A stretch of DNA of 54,566 nt from Pseudomonadota bacterium (GTDB lineage Bacteria > Desulfobacterota > Desulfobulbia > Desulfobulbales > JAGXFP01), in contig JAHJAA010000034.1 in assembly GCA_018814305.1 (NCBI GenBank), positions 1 to 54,566 on the forward strand, read 5' to 3'. Under the pieces are notes generated by a model. It was not told the DNA's origin. It saw nothing but the letters and a program-made list of their open reading frames with translations, and ran no database searches. How positions within the stretch are numbered: the first letter of the stretch is position 1; every line of letters begins with the position of its first letter. Shown one piece after another: positions 16,994 to 26,299 of this stretch. The translations under genes and the position numbers were made by a program.

Positions 16994-18977
16994 GGGTCGT
17001 ATCCCCCGAACGGGTTCTCAAGAGTCCTTCTATTTCCGCAACGACCTGATCACCAGTAAATTGGCCCATGTCAATCACCCCGCTGGGACAAGCGGCAACG
17101 CACGTACCACAGCCACAGCAGAGCAGAGTAATGATCTTCGAGATCTTCCGTTCTCCGTCATAGGTAATAGCCTGACAAGGGCAGAGATCATTACAGATTC
17201 GGCATCCGCAGCAATGATCAGCATCTATAGTTGCTCGGACCGGATCGATTACCACCTCTCCCCTGGCGATGGTCGCCAGGACCTGACCGGCAGCAGCCCC
17301 GGCCTGGGCAACAGTCTCGGCAATATCCTTGGGCCCCTGGCAGCACCCGGCGATCAACACCCCGGGGTTCATGGTGGCAACGGGGGAAACCTTGGCATGG
17401 GCCTCACTCAAAAAACCATTGACGTCACAGGACAAACCGAACTTGGTGGCCAGTTGAACGGCATCACCCCGAGGCTCCATGGCCGGACTGAGAATGACCA
17501 TATCAACAGGAATCCTCCGGGTCCGACCGATCATGGTATCCTCAACCTGAACAATGAGGTGACCCTCTTCCGTAACCGTAAAGGCCGCCTCCATCACCAT
17601 GGCAACCCGGCCCCGGATAAAATACCCACCCTTCTCCTGGAGTTGATGATAGAACTCTTCACAGCCCTTACCGGGGGTCCGAATATCAATATAGAAATTG
17701 AAGACTTCAGCCCCGGTTTTTTCCATGATCTGCCGGGCGAACTTCAAAGAATACATACAACAGACCTTGGAACAGTATTCGTGATAATTGCGGTCACGAC
17801 TGCCGACACAGTGAATAATCGCCACCCGCTTTGGTTGGGTAATACCATCACGACGCACGACTTTACCACCAGTGGGGCCGATGCTGCTCAACATCCGCTC
17901 CATCTCCAGGGCGGAAAAAACATCGGCAAAGCGGCCATAACCATATTGCGATATCCTGGCTGCATTAAAGAGCGAATAACCGGTGGCAATAATTATTTGC
18001 CCCACCCCGATCTCCCGGAAGACCTCTTTCTCCTTTAGATCGATGGCTCCCGTCGGACAGAACTTCTCACAAAGCCTGCATTTACCGGTTGAGAAATACA
18101 GGCAATCGCTCCGCTCCAAGACAGGCACAAAAGGAACCGCCTGAGCAAAGGGAAAATGGATCGCCTTGCGATTGCCGAGCCCGGCATTATGGCCGGTGTC
18201 AACCACCCTTTTGGGGCATTTTTCCTCACAAATTCCACAACCATTGCAGAGCTCGGGGCTCACTGATCGAGGATTGGTCCTGACCCTCACGGTAAAATTA
18301 CCGATCCCCCCGGCCACCGCCTCCACTTCGCTCATGGTCAAGAGGGTGATCCCGGGGTGATGAGCCACAGCTGACATCCTGGGGGTTAGAATACAGGCTC
18401 CGCATTCCAGGGCCGGGAAAGTCGTATCGAGTTGAGCCATATGTCCGCCAAGACTAGGCCCCTGTTCAACCAGATAAACCCCATACCCGGCCGAGGCAAT
18501 TCGCAAGGCGGCCTCAATTCCGGCAATTCCACCACCGACGACCAGGGTAGCAGGGTTCACCGGGACTCTCTCTGGGACAATCTCCCGTTGATACCCCACT
18601 CGAGCGACGGTTGCGGCCACCTGGCTCTGGGCCCTTACTGAAGCAGCCTGTCCGGAGTCGGCAATCCAGGCAATTTGTTCCCGAACATTGCAGACTACAA
18701 CCAGAAATGGATTCAGCCCGGCGCGAACCGCCGCCATCCGAAAGGTCTCCTCATGGAGATGAGGCGAGCAGGCCGCCACAACCACCCGATCGAGGCCATG
18801 ATCCTTAATGTCATTAACCAACAGTTCCTGACCACTTTCAGAACACATGAACCCGTTTTCTCGAACAATTGCGACCCCATCAAGACTCCGGACATATTCG
18901 GCCACTGCCGACACATCAATGACTCCACCGATATTGGCACCACATCGACAAAGATAGACCCCGATCCGCTGGTTCAC
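16983..18977 (-). CDS. hdrA: heterodisulfide reductase subunit A, FAD-binding bifurcating core
   Basis: A 664-residue flavoprotein, the usual HdrA length. The N-terminal CRCGANIGG region is followed by the FAD-binding GGGIAGIEAALRIASAGYGVYLVE (about residue 148), ECGACILTPRM, then ferredoxin-like C-x2-C-x2-C clusters (CNGCGICEEKCPK; CRLCEKFCPTGA), IIHCVGSRDRNYHEYCSKVCC, and a C-terminal double cluster CCGCRICNDLCPC...CCGCGTCVAACP. Receives electrons from MvhD and splits them between ferredoxin (low potential) and HdrB (disulfide). All Cys are standard codons. In sulfur-metabolising bacteria the disulfide acceptor may be DsrC-related rather than CoM-S-S-CoB (knowledge-based inference). Confidence 0.94.
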   Translation of the reverse strand: MNQRIGVYLCRCGANIGGVIDVSAVAEYVRSLDGVAIVRENGFMCSESGQELLVNDIKDHGLDRVVVAACSPHLHEETFRMAAVRAGLNPFLVVVCNVREQIAWIADSGQAASVRAQSQVAATVARVGYQREIVPERVPVNPATLVVGGGIAGIEAALRIASAGYGVYLVEQGPSLGGHMAQLDTTFPALECGACILTPRMSAVAHHPGITLLTMSEVEAVAGGIGNFTVRVRTNPRSVSPELCNGCGICEEKCPKRVVDTGHNAGLGNRKAIHFPFAQAVPFVPVLERSDCLYFSTGKCRLCEKFCPTGAIDLKEKEVFREIGVGQIIIATGYSLFNAARISQYGYGRFADVFSALEMERMLSSIGPTGGKVVRRDGITQPKRVAIIHCVGSRDRNYHEYCSKVCCMYSLKFARQIMEKTGAEVFNFYIDIRTPGKGCEEFYHQLQEKGGYFIRGRVAMVMEAAFTVTEEGHLIVQVEDTMIGRTRRIPVDMVILSPAMEPRGDAVQLATKFGLSCDVNGFLSEAHAKVSPVATMNPGVLIAGCCQGPKDIAETVAQAGAAAGQVLATIARGEVVIDPVRATIDADHCCGCRICNDLCPCQAITYDGERKISKIITLLCCGCGTCVAACPSGVIDMGQFTGDQVVAEIEGLLRTRSGDTTHGI

Positions 18978-19912
18978 GATATTTCCTCCCGATTCCCCCC
19001 AAGAGCTTCCCCATCTCCAGGATAACCAGACGTATCGTGCTGACTCCGGGCCTCACCAAGCAACCGTCCCCCGGTCATAGCCTCCAGATCAAGGCCAAGT
19101 TCTTCCTCCTTCAATCCAAAGGCCAGCCCCATCAACTGAGTAAAAAAGAGGACCGGAAATTCAAAGTTCGTTCCGTAACGAAGGTTAACATCGCGTTGAT
19201 AAAGATCCAGATTCAACTGACAAACCGGACAGGCCACTGCTATACAGTTAGCCCCTTCCTTTTCGGCATTATTCAGAATACGATGGATGATTTCAAATCC
19301 GGTGTCTGCCTTAATCTGCGGCAGATGCCCACCGCAGCAATAGCCTCGAAGCGAGAAATCAAGGGGAACGGCACCCAGGGCCCCAAGCAGAGTATCCATC
19401 CCGACGGGATACTCTGGCTGGCCAAAGCAAGAGGTCGGACGGACCAGCATACACCCGTAATAGGGCGCCACCTGGAGGTCCGACAAGGGTTTTGTCACCT
19501 GCTCCTGGATATGCTCCAATCCAATATCGCGAAGAAAAACATCAAGGATGTGTCTGATCTGCAGGCGCCCGGGCCCATAGGAAAGTCCACCAGCAGCCAT
19601 AGCCTCGTTGACCTTTTCACCGACCTCAGGGTAATCGGTCATGACGACCTCCACCCGTTTGAGGTTCAGGAAACAGGCACTGCAGGAGGCAACCACAGTA
19701 TGACAATCCTCCGGGACCAGGGCCAGATTCCTGGCAGCCACCGCATAGGAGGCCAAGCGGCTCACCGCCATATATTCAGTGGCCCCGCAGCAGTTCCAAT
19801 CCGGAATGGTGACAAGTTCCAGCCCCAGAAGGTGCGAAACTGCCTGGAGTGAAACTTCGTACCCTGACGAAAGGGTTTCCGACGAGCACCCAGGATAATA
19901 GGCATATTTCAT
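18974..19912 (-). CDS. hdrB: heterodisulfide reductase subunit B, catalytic disulfide reductase
   Basis: A 312-residue cytosolic subunit with two CCG-type domains that hold the non-cubane [4Fe-4S] clusters reducing the disulfide. First: YPGCSSE, DWNCCGATEYM, ASCSACFLN. Second: YYGCMLVRPT, GYCCGGHLPQ, ACPVCQLNLD. In the second domain the usual CCGA is CCGG. Four-base overlaps join it to both hdrC and hdrA. Confidence 0.93.
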   Translation of the reverse strand: MKYAYYPGCSSETLSSGYEVSLQAVSHLLGLELVTIPDWNCCGATEYMAVSRLASYAVAARNLALVPEDCHTVVASCSACFLNLKRVEVVMTDYPEVGEKVNEAMAAGGLSYGPGRLQIRHILDVFLRDIGLEHIQEQVTKPLSDLQVAPYYGCMLVRPTSCFGQPEYPVGMDTLLGALGAVPLDFSLRGYCCGGHLPQIKADTGFEIIHRILNNAEKEGANCIAVACPVCQLNLDLYQRDVNLRYGTNFEFPVLFFTQLMGLAFGLKEEELGLDLEAMTGGRLLGEARSQHDTSGYPGDGEALGGNREEIS

Positions 19913-20805
19913 CGGTCATCCACCTCCAATTCCTTAGCCCTAACAATAATTCGCTGCAACTGCCCAATGTTCTCAATATGAGCTGGACCATGCACCACCT
20001 GCTCACGGTCGTGGTGGTTCAGGGAGAGTGACCCCCAGGCCCGCTCGCCCCTCCCCCCCTTGGACAAGTGATAGCGGAAGGCATAGCCCATATCAAAACT
20101 TTTCCCATATTTTTCAAGTAAATTCACATAGATTCTGGATACATCGGAGGCATCGTTCCTTCTCATCTGACCGGCCTGTTTGGCCAGTTCCTTGATGGTA
20201 TACATGATCTCGGTAATTGGAATCTGCTGGGGACAACGAATCGTGCAGTAGTAACAGGAGATACAGAACCAGGCGGTGTCGGCAGCCATGACTTCTGCAT
20301 CGTAACCGGCCTGGAGCAGGGCAAAAAGCCCCCGAGGGGTGTGATCCATTTCTTCGGCAGAGGGGCAAGACCCACCACAGGTACCACATTGAAGACACAA
20401 CCGAAGGGCTTCACCGCCGGGGGTCAAGCGCATTATCAGCTGATAAAGATCACCAGCGGCAGACAAAGGCACCAAGCCCCGGCCGCCTTCCACGCCCTCC
20501 CCGATCGCCCCTTTCTCCCGACCATTGATAACAACACTGTCCGCATCATCCGCCAAGAGATGTTCACGAATCTCATTGATCTTAAATCCCCTTGCCTTTA
20601 AAGCAAAAATCAACCGCACCAGCCCCAAAACGACCGGATCATTATAAAAACGCACCCCACCACTGGCCGCCCCTTTCCGAATACCCTTGGGCAACAACCC
20701 TTCCTGCACGTAATACTGATACGTCCGCTTACTGAGGAGATATCCCTCACCCCGTAAGGTTTCGAGAATTTCATCCACCGTCAGCAAAGTAGTGTCTTCC
20801 GCCAT
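19909..20805 (-). CDS. hdrC: MerR-type DNA-binding domain fused to heterodisulfide reductase subunit C
   Basis: First gene of the Mvh-Hdr operon, 298 residues from the ATG at 20805 (GAGAGGG just upstream; an ATG 12 codons earlier is less likely). Residues 8-85 are a MerR-type winged helix: LTVDEIL, then LSKRTYQYYVQEGLLPK, VRFYNDPVVLGLVRLIFALKARGF and INEIREHL. Residues 115-225 are HdrC: CLQCGTCGGSCP (C137, C140, C143, C147), then TAWFCISCYYCTIRCPQQIPI. HdrC normally is about 180-200 residues without the helix-turn-helix. One open frame joins the two with a roughly 30-residue Gly-rich linker, so this is a true fusion, not adjacent genes. It could let cluster redox state act on DNA (inference). 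Confidence 0.9.
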   Translation of the reverse strand: MAEDTTLLTVDEILETLRGEGYLLSKRTYQYYVQEGLLPKGIRKGAASGGVRFYNDPVVLGLVRLIFALKARGFKINEIREHLLADDADSVVINGREKGAIGEGVEGGRGLVPLSAAGDLYQLIMRLTPGGEALRLCLQCGTCGGSCPSAEEMDHTPRGLFALLQAGYDAEVMAADTAWFCISCYYCTIRCPQQIPITEIMYTIKELAKQAGQMRRNDASDVSRIYVNLLEKYGKSFDMGYAFRYHLSKGGRGERAWGSLSLNHHDREQVVHGPAHIENIGQLQRIIVRAKELEVDDR

Positions 20806-21204
20806 AATCCCTCTCACTGTTAATAACACACCAAATACCACTGAAAAGCAAAAGTTGAAAGACGTATATTACGGGGAAAATTTTTCCAAAAACCCTGACA
20901 TCACAGAAAATCAAGGAGGCTTAGCAAATACTCAAGTCCCTAATGTGCTGTTGAGTTGGCACTTTCAAGCGTTTGCAAGAAAGGCATATCTCTTGCAAAA
21001 ACTGACAATCATTAGGTCTATTAGACTCCGGCCAGTTCCACCACCTGGTGCTTTTCGGGGTTGAACCGAAAAGTATCGATCCGGGCCTCACGCTTTCCGG
21101 GAAAATCAACGCCGTCATGTCAAAACTCATCAATGGCATCCTTCAGGAGCTTGAAAGCATCGGTTGTCGTGCTTTTCCCCAGGAAATGATCTATAGTTAG
21201 TCCC
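20806..21204. other. divergent control region between hdrC and hypA
   Basis: 399 bases that must hold promoters for the Mvh-Hdr operon (-) and hyp operon (+). A dyad TGTTA-A-TAACA at 20818-20828 lies just upstream of the MerR-HdrC start and could be an operator. CTTTTCGG...CCGAAAAG (21051-21058 with 21066-21073, 7-base loop) is a hairpin. On the - strand, 21021-21119 could encode the C-terminus of a lost gene (see findings). No sigma54 site with correct spacing was found. Confidence 0.45.
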
Positions 21205-21549
21205 ATGCACGAAATGTCGATTGCCATGAGTATCATCGAGCAGGTCTCGGCTACGGCCCGGGCTGAGGGCGCCCGGAAAGTCAACACCATCGAACTGATG
21301 ATCGGCCCCCTGGCAGGAGTCATGACCGAGGCCCTCACCTTCTGCTTTGAGGCTGCTGCCAAAGATACCCCGGCGGAAGGGGCGATATTGGAAATCCACA
21401 CCACCCAGGCCACCGGCTGCTGCCTTTCCTGCGGACAGGAAAATGAGATCAAAGCCTTTGGCGACCAATGCCCGAGTTGTAATGGGTTTCTGGCCCATAC
21501 CCGGGGTGGCGACGAGCTTCGAATCATGGCCATCACCGTTGACGAGTAA
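21205..21549 (+). CDS. hypA: hydrogenase nickel insertion protein HypA
   Basis: A 114-residue nickel metallochaperone. It starts with MHEMS, where His2 is the nickel ligand, and contains the zinc ribbon CLSCGQEN (C-x2-C) with QCPSCNG 15 or so residues later. It works with HypB to place Ni in both hydrogenase large subunits. First gene of the hyp operon; the ribosome site is weak. Confidence 0.93.
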   Translation: MHEMSIAMSIIEQVSATARAEGARKVNTIELMIGPLAGVMTEALTFCFEAAAKDTPAEGAILEIHTTQATGCCLSCGQENEIKAFGDQCPSCNGFLAHTRGGDELRIMAITVDE

Positions 21550-21668
21550 GGGGGTTTCGCTGATCAATGAGGCAGAAAGGTACCCCCGGGTAATCATTAC
21601 CGGCAATTCAAATTTTTCGGGGCCTTTCCCGTCCCTTTTTGAATAAACTGATTTAAAGAGAAAATGCC

Positions 21669-22427
21669 ATGTGCGACTCCTGCGGTTGTCCCAAAACAGA
21701 TACAGTTACCATTCGCAAACCGGGCAGCGCCAACACCACGACGGATCATCACCACGACCATCACCACGATCATCAAAGCAGGACCATCCGCATTGAACAG
21801 GACGTGCTGGGCAAGAACGACCAGGTCGCCCAGCGCAACCGGGAGTACTTCCGATCCCATTCCATCGAAGTCTTTAACCTGGTCAGTTCTCCAGGCTCCG
21901 GCAAGACTACCATCCTGGAAAAAACCCTGGTTACCATGCCCGAGATCCCCCTGGCTGTCATCGAGGGGGATCAGCAGACCATGCATGATGCCGATCGAAT
22001 CGCCGCCACCGGCGCCCAGGTGATCCAGGTCAATACCGGCACCGGCTGCCATCTCGATGCCGACATGATCGACCGAGCCCTGCCGGAACTCGAACTGAGC
22101 GATCACTCCATCCTCTTTATCGAAAACGTGGGGAATCTGGTCTGTCCAGCCATGTTCGATCTGGGTGAGGCCTGTAAGATCGTGATCATCAGCGTCACCG
22201 AAGGCGATGACAAACCCCTCAAATACCCAACCATGTTCCGGGCGGCCGACCTTTGCCTCATCAACAAAATCGACCTCCTGCCCTATGTAAATTTCGACGT
22301 GGAACGCTGCCGAGACTACGCCAAGCGCATCAACCATCATCTTGAATTCATAGAACTTTCCGCCACCTCAGGCCAGGGGATGTCAACGTGGCTTGACTGG
22401 TTGCGCCAAAGAGCTGTCCGCCCCTGA
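21669..22427 (+). CDS. hypB: hydrogenase nickel incorporation GTPase HypB
   Basis: A 252-residue GTPase that delivers nickel. The N-terminus MCDSCGC is the high-affinity nickel site, followed by a His-rich stretch (residues 27-35, nine residues of which seven are His) that can store nickel. GTPase motifs: SSPGSGKTT (P-loop), EGDQQT, ENVGNLVC and NKIDLLPY. Start at 21669 is chosen because it exposes the CxxCGC N-terminus; an ATG five bases upstream is out of frame. Confidence 0.95.
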   Translation: MCDSCGCPKTDTVTIRKPGSANTTTDHHHDHHHDHQSRTIRIEQDVLGKNDQVAQRNREYFRSHSIEVFNLVSSPGSGKTTILEKTLVTMPEIPLAVIEGDQQTMHDADRIAATGAQVIQVNTGTGCHLDADMIDRALPELELSDHSILFIENVGNLVCPAMFDLGEACKIVIISVTEGDDKPLKYPTMFRAADLCLINKIDLLPYVNFDVERCRDYAKRINHHLEFIELSATSGQGMSTWLDWLRQRAVRP

Positions 22428-22441
22428 GGTCGTGTCCCGCC

Positions 22442-24727
22442 ATGACCACAATTCGAAAGGAAATCAAAGTCAACGGTATTGTCCAGGGAGTCGGGTTCCG
22501 CCCCTTTATCTTCCAGACGGCCGGGCGCTTGGGCCTCACCGGCTTTGTGGCCAACACCGAGGCCGGGGTTGAAATCGAGGTGGAGGGTCGACCGGAGAAC
22601 GTAGCCTCCCTTCAGGTCGAGCTTGAACACCACCCGCCTCTGCTGGCCCGAATCAGTGCCATCTCCAGTCGGGATATCCCCCTTAAAAACGATAGGGAAT
22701 TCTCCTTTCACACCTCAACAGCGGCCGGGCACCCCGTCACCGGCATTGCCCCTGATGCTGCCATCTGCCAAGAATGCCTGCAAGAGCTTCTCGATCCGAG
22801 CGATCGCCGCTACCACTACCCGTTCATCAACTGCATCAACTGCGGTCCCCGCTATACCATTGTCGAGCGCATTCCCTATGACCGGGCCACCACCACCATG
22901 CGGAACTTCACCATGTGCGGTGAATGCCAACGGGAATACCTTGATCCATCTGGCCGCCGCTTTCACGCCCAACCCAACTGCTGTCCAGCCTGCGGCCCCC
23001 GGCTTTCCCTGCTTGACGGCAAAGGCAGGGTCATTGACGACCAGGATCCACTGCCCCGGACGATTGCCCTTCTGAAGAAAGGGAACATCGTAGCGATCAA
23101 GGGAATCGGTGGTTTTCACCTGGCGGTTGATGCCAAAAGCCCCAAGGCTGTGAGACTTCTGCGCCAGAAAAAAGGCCGGGAAGAAAGACCCTTTGCGATG
23201 ATGGCGGCCAATCTCACCCTGGCCAGAAGGATCTGCCATCTGTCCCGACGCGACCAACAGACCCTCCAATCACCGATCAGTCCCATTGTCCTTGCCCTCC
23301 AGCGGGGTAACCATGATCTGGCCCCGGAGGTTGCTCCGGGCTGCGACACCTTTGGCATTATGCTGCCTTACACTCCCCTCCATCATCTGCTGTTCCAAGG
23401 AGAGCATCCCCTGGAGGTCCTGGTGATGACCAGCGGCAACCGCAGCGAAGAACCAATCAGCCAGGATACCGACAGCGCCTTGGCTGACCTTGCCGGGTTT
23501 ACCGATTATTTTCTTACCCATGACCGTAAGATCCATCTGTGCAATGACGACTCCATCGTAACCAATCTGGGCGGGGCGGAACGGATTTTCCGACGGAGCC
23601 GAGGCTATGCCCCCCAACCGTTCTCCCTTGGCGACAAAGGCCCCCCGCTCCTGGCCGTCGGTGGTGAACTGAAGAATACCGTCTGCCTGGTCTCGGAAGA
23701 TCGGGCCATCATGAGCCAGCATATCGGCGACCTGAAAAACCTGGCCGCCTATCTTTCATTCCAGAAGACCATCACCCACCTGCGCCGGATCTTTGAGATC
23801 AATCCGCAACTCATCGTCCATGATCTCCACCCCGGATATCTCTCCAGCAGCTGGGCGCTGGAGCAAAACGACATTCCAACCCTGGCGGTCCAGCATCATC
23901 ACGCCCATCTGGCCGGTTGCCTGTGGGAAAACGGGCATACCGACGAGGCCATCGGCATTATTCTGGACGGCACCGGCTATGGTCCGGACCACACCATCTG
24001 GGGCGGGGAAATACTGATCGGCAACCAAGCCGGTTTTCGGCGTTTTGGTTGTTTCGAACCCATGCCCCTGCCCGGCGGCGATGCGGCTATCATGGCCCCC
24101 TGGCGTACTGCGGTGGCCTGGCTTGACCGAACCTTTCCGGAAAACCTGCCGGATCTCCCCTTTCTTAAGGGACATGACCCTCAACCGATTATCGAGATGG
24201 CCCGAGCCGGGATCAATACCCCCCAGACCTCCAGTTGCGGCCGCCTCTTTGATGCGGTCGCAGCCATGGCCGGAGGCCGCCAGACCATCAGTTACGAAGG
24301 ACAAGCGGCCATTGAATTCATGCAGGCTGCCAACAATCGCACCGCCCCCCCCTATGACTATGAAATCACCTCCACCACCGCCATCCGCCACTTATCGGTT
24401 CAATCAATCCTCAGATCTGTTATAAAGGGAATATCGGGAGGCGAGTCCACCGTTACAGTCAGCCGCCGCTTCCATGGGACCCTGATCGAATCACTCTCTG
24501 CCCTGGCGAATCTTGCCAGACAGGAAACCGGACTCACCACAGTGGCCCTAAGCGGTGGGGTCTTACAAAACAGACTTCTGCTGACCGGCCTCAGAACCCA
24601 TCTTAAAAAACATGGCTTTACCGTGCTCTGCCATACCCTGGTTCCGTGTAACGATGGAGGAATCGCCTTGGGGCAGGCCATGATCGGCCGGGAATATCTG
24701 AAACGAACCAATTCAATGAATCAATAA
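22442..24727 (+). CDS. hypF: carbamoyltransferase HypF
   Basis: Makes the cyanide precursor for the Fe(CN)2CO site: it uses carbamoyl phosphate and ATP and transfers the carbamoyl group to HypE. 761 residues, full length. Domains in order: acylphosphatase (GIVQGVGFRPF, residues 10-95), two zinc fingers (CQECLQELL...CINCGPRYT, then CGECQREYL...CCPACGPR, residues 105-185), YrdC-like domain (KGIGGFHLAVDA and after), and a Kae1-like carbamoyltransferase domain (HHHAHLA..., then LSGGVLQN). It lies 14 bases after hypB. Confidence 0.95.
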   Translation: MTTIRKEIKVNGIVQGVGFRPFIFQTAGRLGLTGFVANTEAGVEIEVEGRPENVASLQVELEHHPPLLARISAISSRDIPLKNDREFSFHTSTAAGHPVTGIAPDAAICQECLQELLDPSDRRYHYPFINCINCGPRYTIVERIPYDRATTTMRNFTMCGECQREYLDPSGRRFHAQPNCCPACGPRLSLLDGKGRVIDDQDPLPRTIALLKKGNIVAIKGIGGFHLAVDAKSPKAVRLLRQKKGREERPFAMMAANLTLARRICHLSRRDQQTLQSPISPIVLALQRGNHDLAPEVAPGCDTFGIMLPYTPLHHLLFQGEHPLEVLVMTSGNRSEEPISQDTDSALADLAGFTDYFLTHDRKIHLCNDDSIVTNLGGAERIFRRSRGYAPQPFSLGDKGPPLLAVGGELKNTVCLVSEDRAIMSQHIGDLKNLAAYLSFQKTITHLRRIFEINPQLIVHDLHPGYLSSSWALEQNDIPTLAVQHHHAHLAGCLWENGHTDEAIGIILDGTGYGPDHTIWGGEILIGNQAGFRRFGCFEPMPLPGGDAAIMAPWRTAVAWLDRTFPENLPDLPFLKGHDPQPIIEMARAGINTPQTSSCGRLFDAVAAMAGGRQTISYEGQAAIEFMQAANNRTAPPYDYEITSTTAIRHLSVQSILRSVIKGISGGESTVTVSRRFHGTLIESLSALANLARQETGLTTVALSGGVLQNRLLLTGLRTHLKKHGFTVLCHTLVPCNDGGIALGQAMIGREYLKRTNSMNQ

Positions 24728-24748
24728 TGGGATCTTAGGAGAAAAAGC

Positions 24749-25048
24749 ATGTGTCTCGCCATACCCGGAAAAGTTATTGAGATCTTCACCGAAGCAGGGT
24801 TGTTGATGGGGCGAGTTGACTATGCCGGCACAGTCAATACCATTTGCCTGGAGTATGTGCCGGAGATTACGGTCGGTAAATATACCGTAGTCCATGCGGG
24901 ATTTGCCCTCTCGGTCATCGACGAAGAAGAGGCGATGAAGAGTTACGAGGCCTGGCAGGAACTGATCGAAACAGCGGCCCGTGACGGCGGTGGCTATGAA
25001 GACCAGCTGGCCACCATTGAAAATCTGAAGGGAAATACAACCAGGTAA
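24749..25048 (+). CDS. hypC: hydrogenase assembly chaperone HypC
   Basis: A 99-residue chaperone with the essential N-terminal MCLAIPGKV, whose Cys2 coordinates the Fe(CN)2CO unit. GKYTVVHAGFALSVIDEEEA is the conserved second half. It hands the iron unit from HypD to the large subunit. There is only one HypC for two hydrogenases, so it probably serves both. Confidence 0.94.
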   Translation: MCLAIPGKVIEIFTEAGLLMGRVDYAGTVNTICLEYVPEITVGKYTVVHAGFALSVIDEEEAMKSYEAWQELIETAARDGGGYEDQLATIENLKGNTTR

Positions 25049-25129
25049 AACATCATATTGATCAAAGAGGACCCTTCCATAACTTTAGGCACTCATCTCA
25101 CTTAAAATCTAGGCACCTTTCCAAATATC

Positions 25130-26233
25130 ATGAACAACATCAAATACCTTGATGAATATCGAGATCCGGTTCTGGCCGGGAAGATCCTTGAGCAAATTCG
25201 AGCCACCGTGACCAGACCCTGGGTGATCATGGAGATCTGCGGCGGCCAGACCCACTCCATTGTAAAGAACGGCATTGATCAACTGCTCCCCCCTGAAATC
25301 GAACTGGTCCACGGACCCGGCTGCCCGGTCTGTGTTACCCCCCTAGAGACCATCGATCGGGCCATTGCCATTGCCGGTTGCCCCGAGGTGATCTTCTGCA
25401 GTTTCGGCGATATGCTCCGGGTGCCCGGCAGCACCAAGGATCTCTTTAAGGTTAAATCCGAGGGGGGTGATGTACGGATGGTCTATTCGCCGTTGGAGGC
25501 GGTCAAACTGGCCCGTCAACATCCGGATCGGGAGGTGGTTTTCCTGGCTGTCGGATTCGAAACCACCGCCCCCGGAAACGCCATGGCCATGGTCCAGGCG
25601 GCCCGGGAAGACCTAACAAACTTCAGCGAACTGGTCAGTCATGTCCTGGTTCCCCCGGCAATGCGGGCCCTACTCTCCGCCCCAAACAACCGGGTCCAGG
25701 GGTATCTTGCAGCGGGTCATGTCTGCACGGTGATGGGTTGGGAAGAGTATGAGTCCATTGCCGATGAGTTTAGCGTCCCCATTGTGGTGACCGGCTTTGA
25801 GCCGGTGGACCTTTTATCCGGAATCCTCGCCACCGTCCACCAGTTGGAGGAAGGACGACACGAGGTGGAAAACCGATACGAGCGGTTGGTCCACCGCGAA
25901 GGGAACTTAGCCGCCCGCAAGGTAATCGATCAGGTCTTTACCGTGACCGATCGAAAATGGCGGGGGATCGGGGAGATTCCCCTGAGTGGGCTGGCAATTC
26001 GTGAGGAATTCAAGCGTTTTGACGCTGAAGAAAAATTTCAGGTGGGCAATATCTCTGTTCTTGAACCGGAAATCTGTATCAGCGGCGAGATCCTCCAGGG
26101 TTTACGCAAGCCCTCCACCTGCCCGGCTTATGGCAAAGAGTGTACCCCGACCCACCCCTTGGGCGCCACCATGGTCTCCTCGGAGGGTGCCTGTGCCGCC
26201 TACTATCAATACAAATCATATTCGGGGAATTAA
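25130..26233 (+). CDS. hypD: Fe-S scaffold HypD for Fe(CN)2CO assembly
   Basis: A 367-residue iron-sulfur protein, full length, on which the Fe(CN)2CO unit is built together with HypC. It has [10 protein letters not shown] (conserved Cys), [27 protein letters not shown], and C-terminal cluster Cys in [12 protein letters not shown] with GACAAYYQY. Starts 81 bases after hypC. Confidence 0.95.
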   Translation: MNNIKYLDEYRDPVLAGKILEQIRATVTRPWVIMEICGGQTHSIVKNGIDQLLPPEIELVHGPGCPVCVTPLETIDRAIAIAGCPEVIFCSFGDMLRVPGSTKDLFKVKSEGGDVRMVYSPLEAVKLARQHPDREVVFLAVGFETTAPGNAMAMVQAAREDLTNFSELVSHVLVPPAMRALLSAPNNRVQGYLAAGHVCTVMGWEEYESIADEFSVPIVVTGFEPVDLLSGILATVHQLEEGRHEVENRYERLVHREGNLAARKVIDQVFTVTDRKWRGIGEIPLSGLAIREEFKRFDAEEKFQVGNISVLEPEICISGEILQGLRKPSTCPAYGKECTPTHPLGATMVSSEGACAAYYQYKSYSGN

Positions 26234-26299
26234 CTCCCCCATCCGGTCCAAGACTATTCGAAACGGATAACTTTTTAAACCTTCTGATATAGGTCACCC

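Noticed and set aside
20957-20980. TGGCAC followed by TTTGC as a sigma54 promoter upstream of hypA
   Set aside because: The spacing between the GG and GC elements is several bases too long.
21120-21122. Second candidate selenocysteine UGA in the antisense relic
   Set aside because: No Cys-type motif around it, no clean hairpin after it, and the upstream part is antisense to hypA.
21597-22340. 247-residue - strand frame opposite hypB
   Set aside because: Shadow of hypB, which has all GTPase motifs on the + strand.
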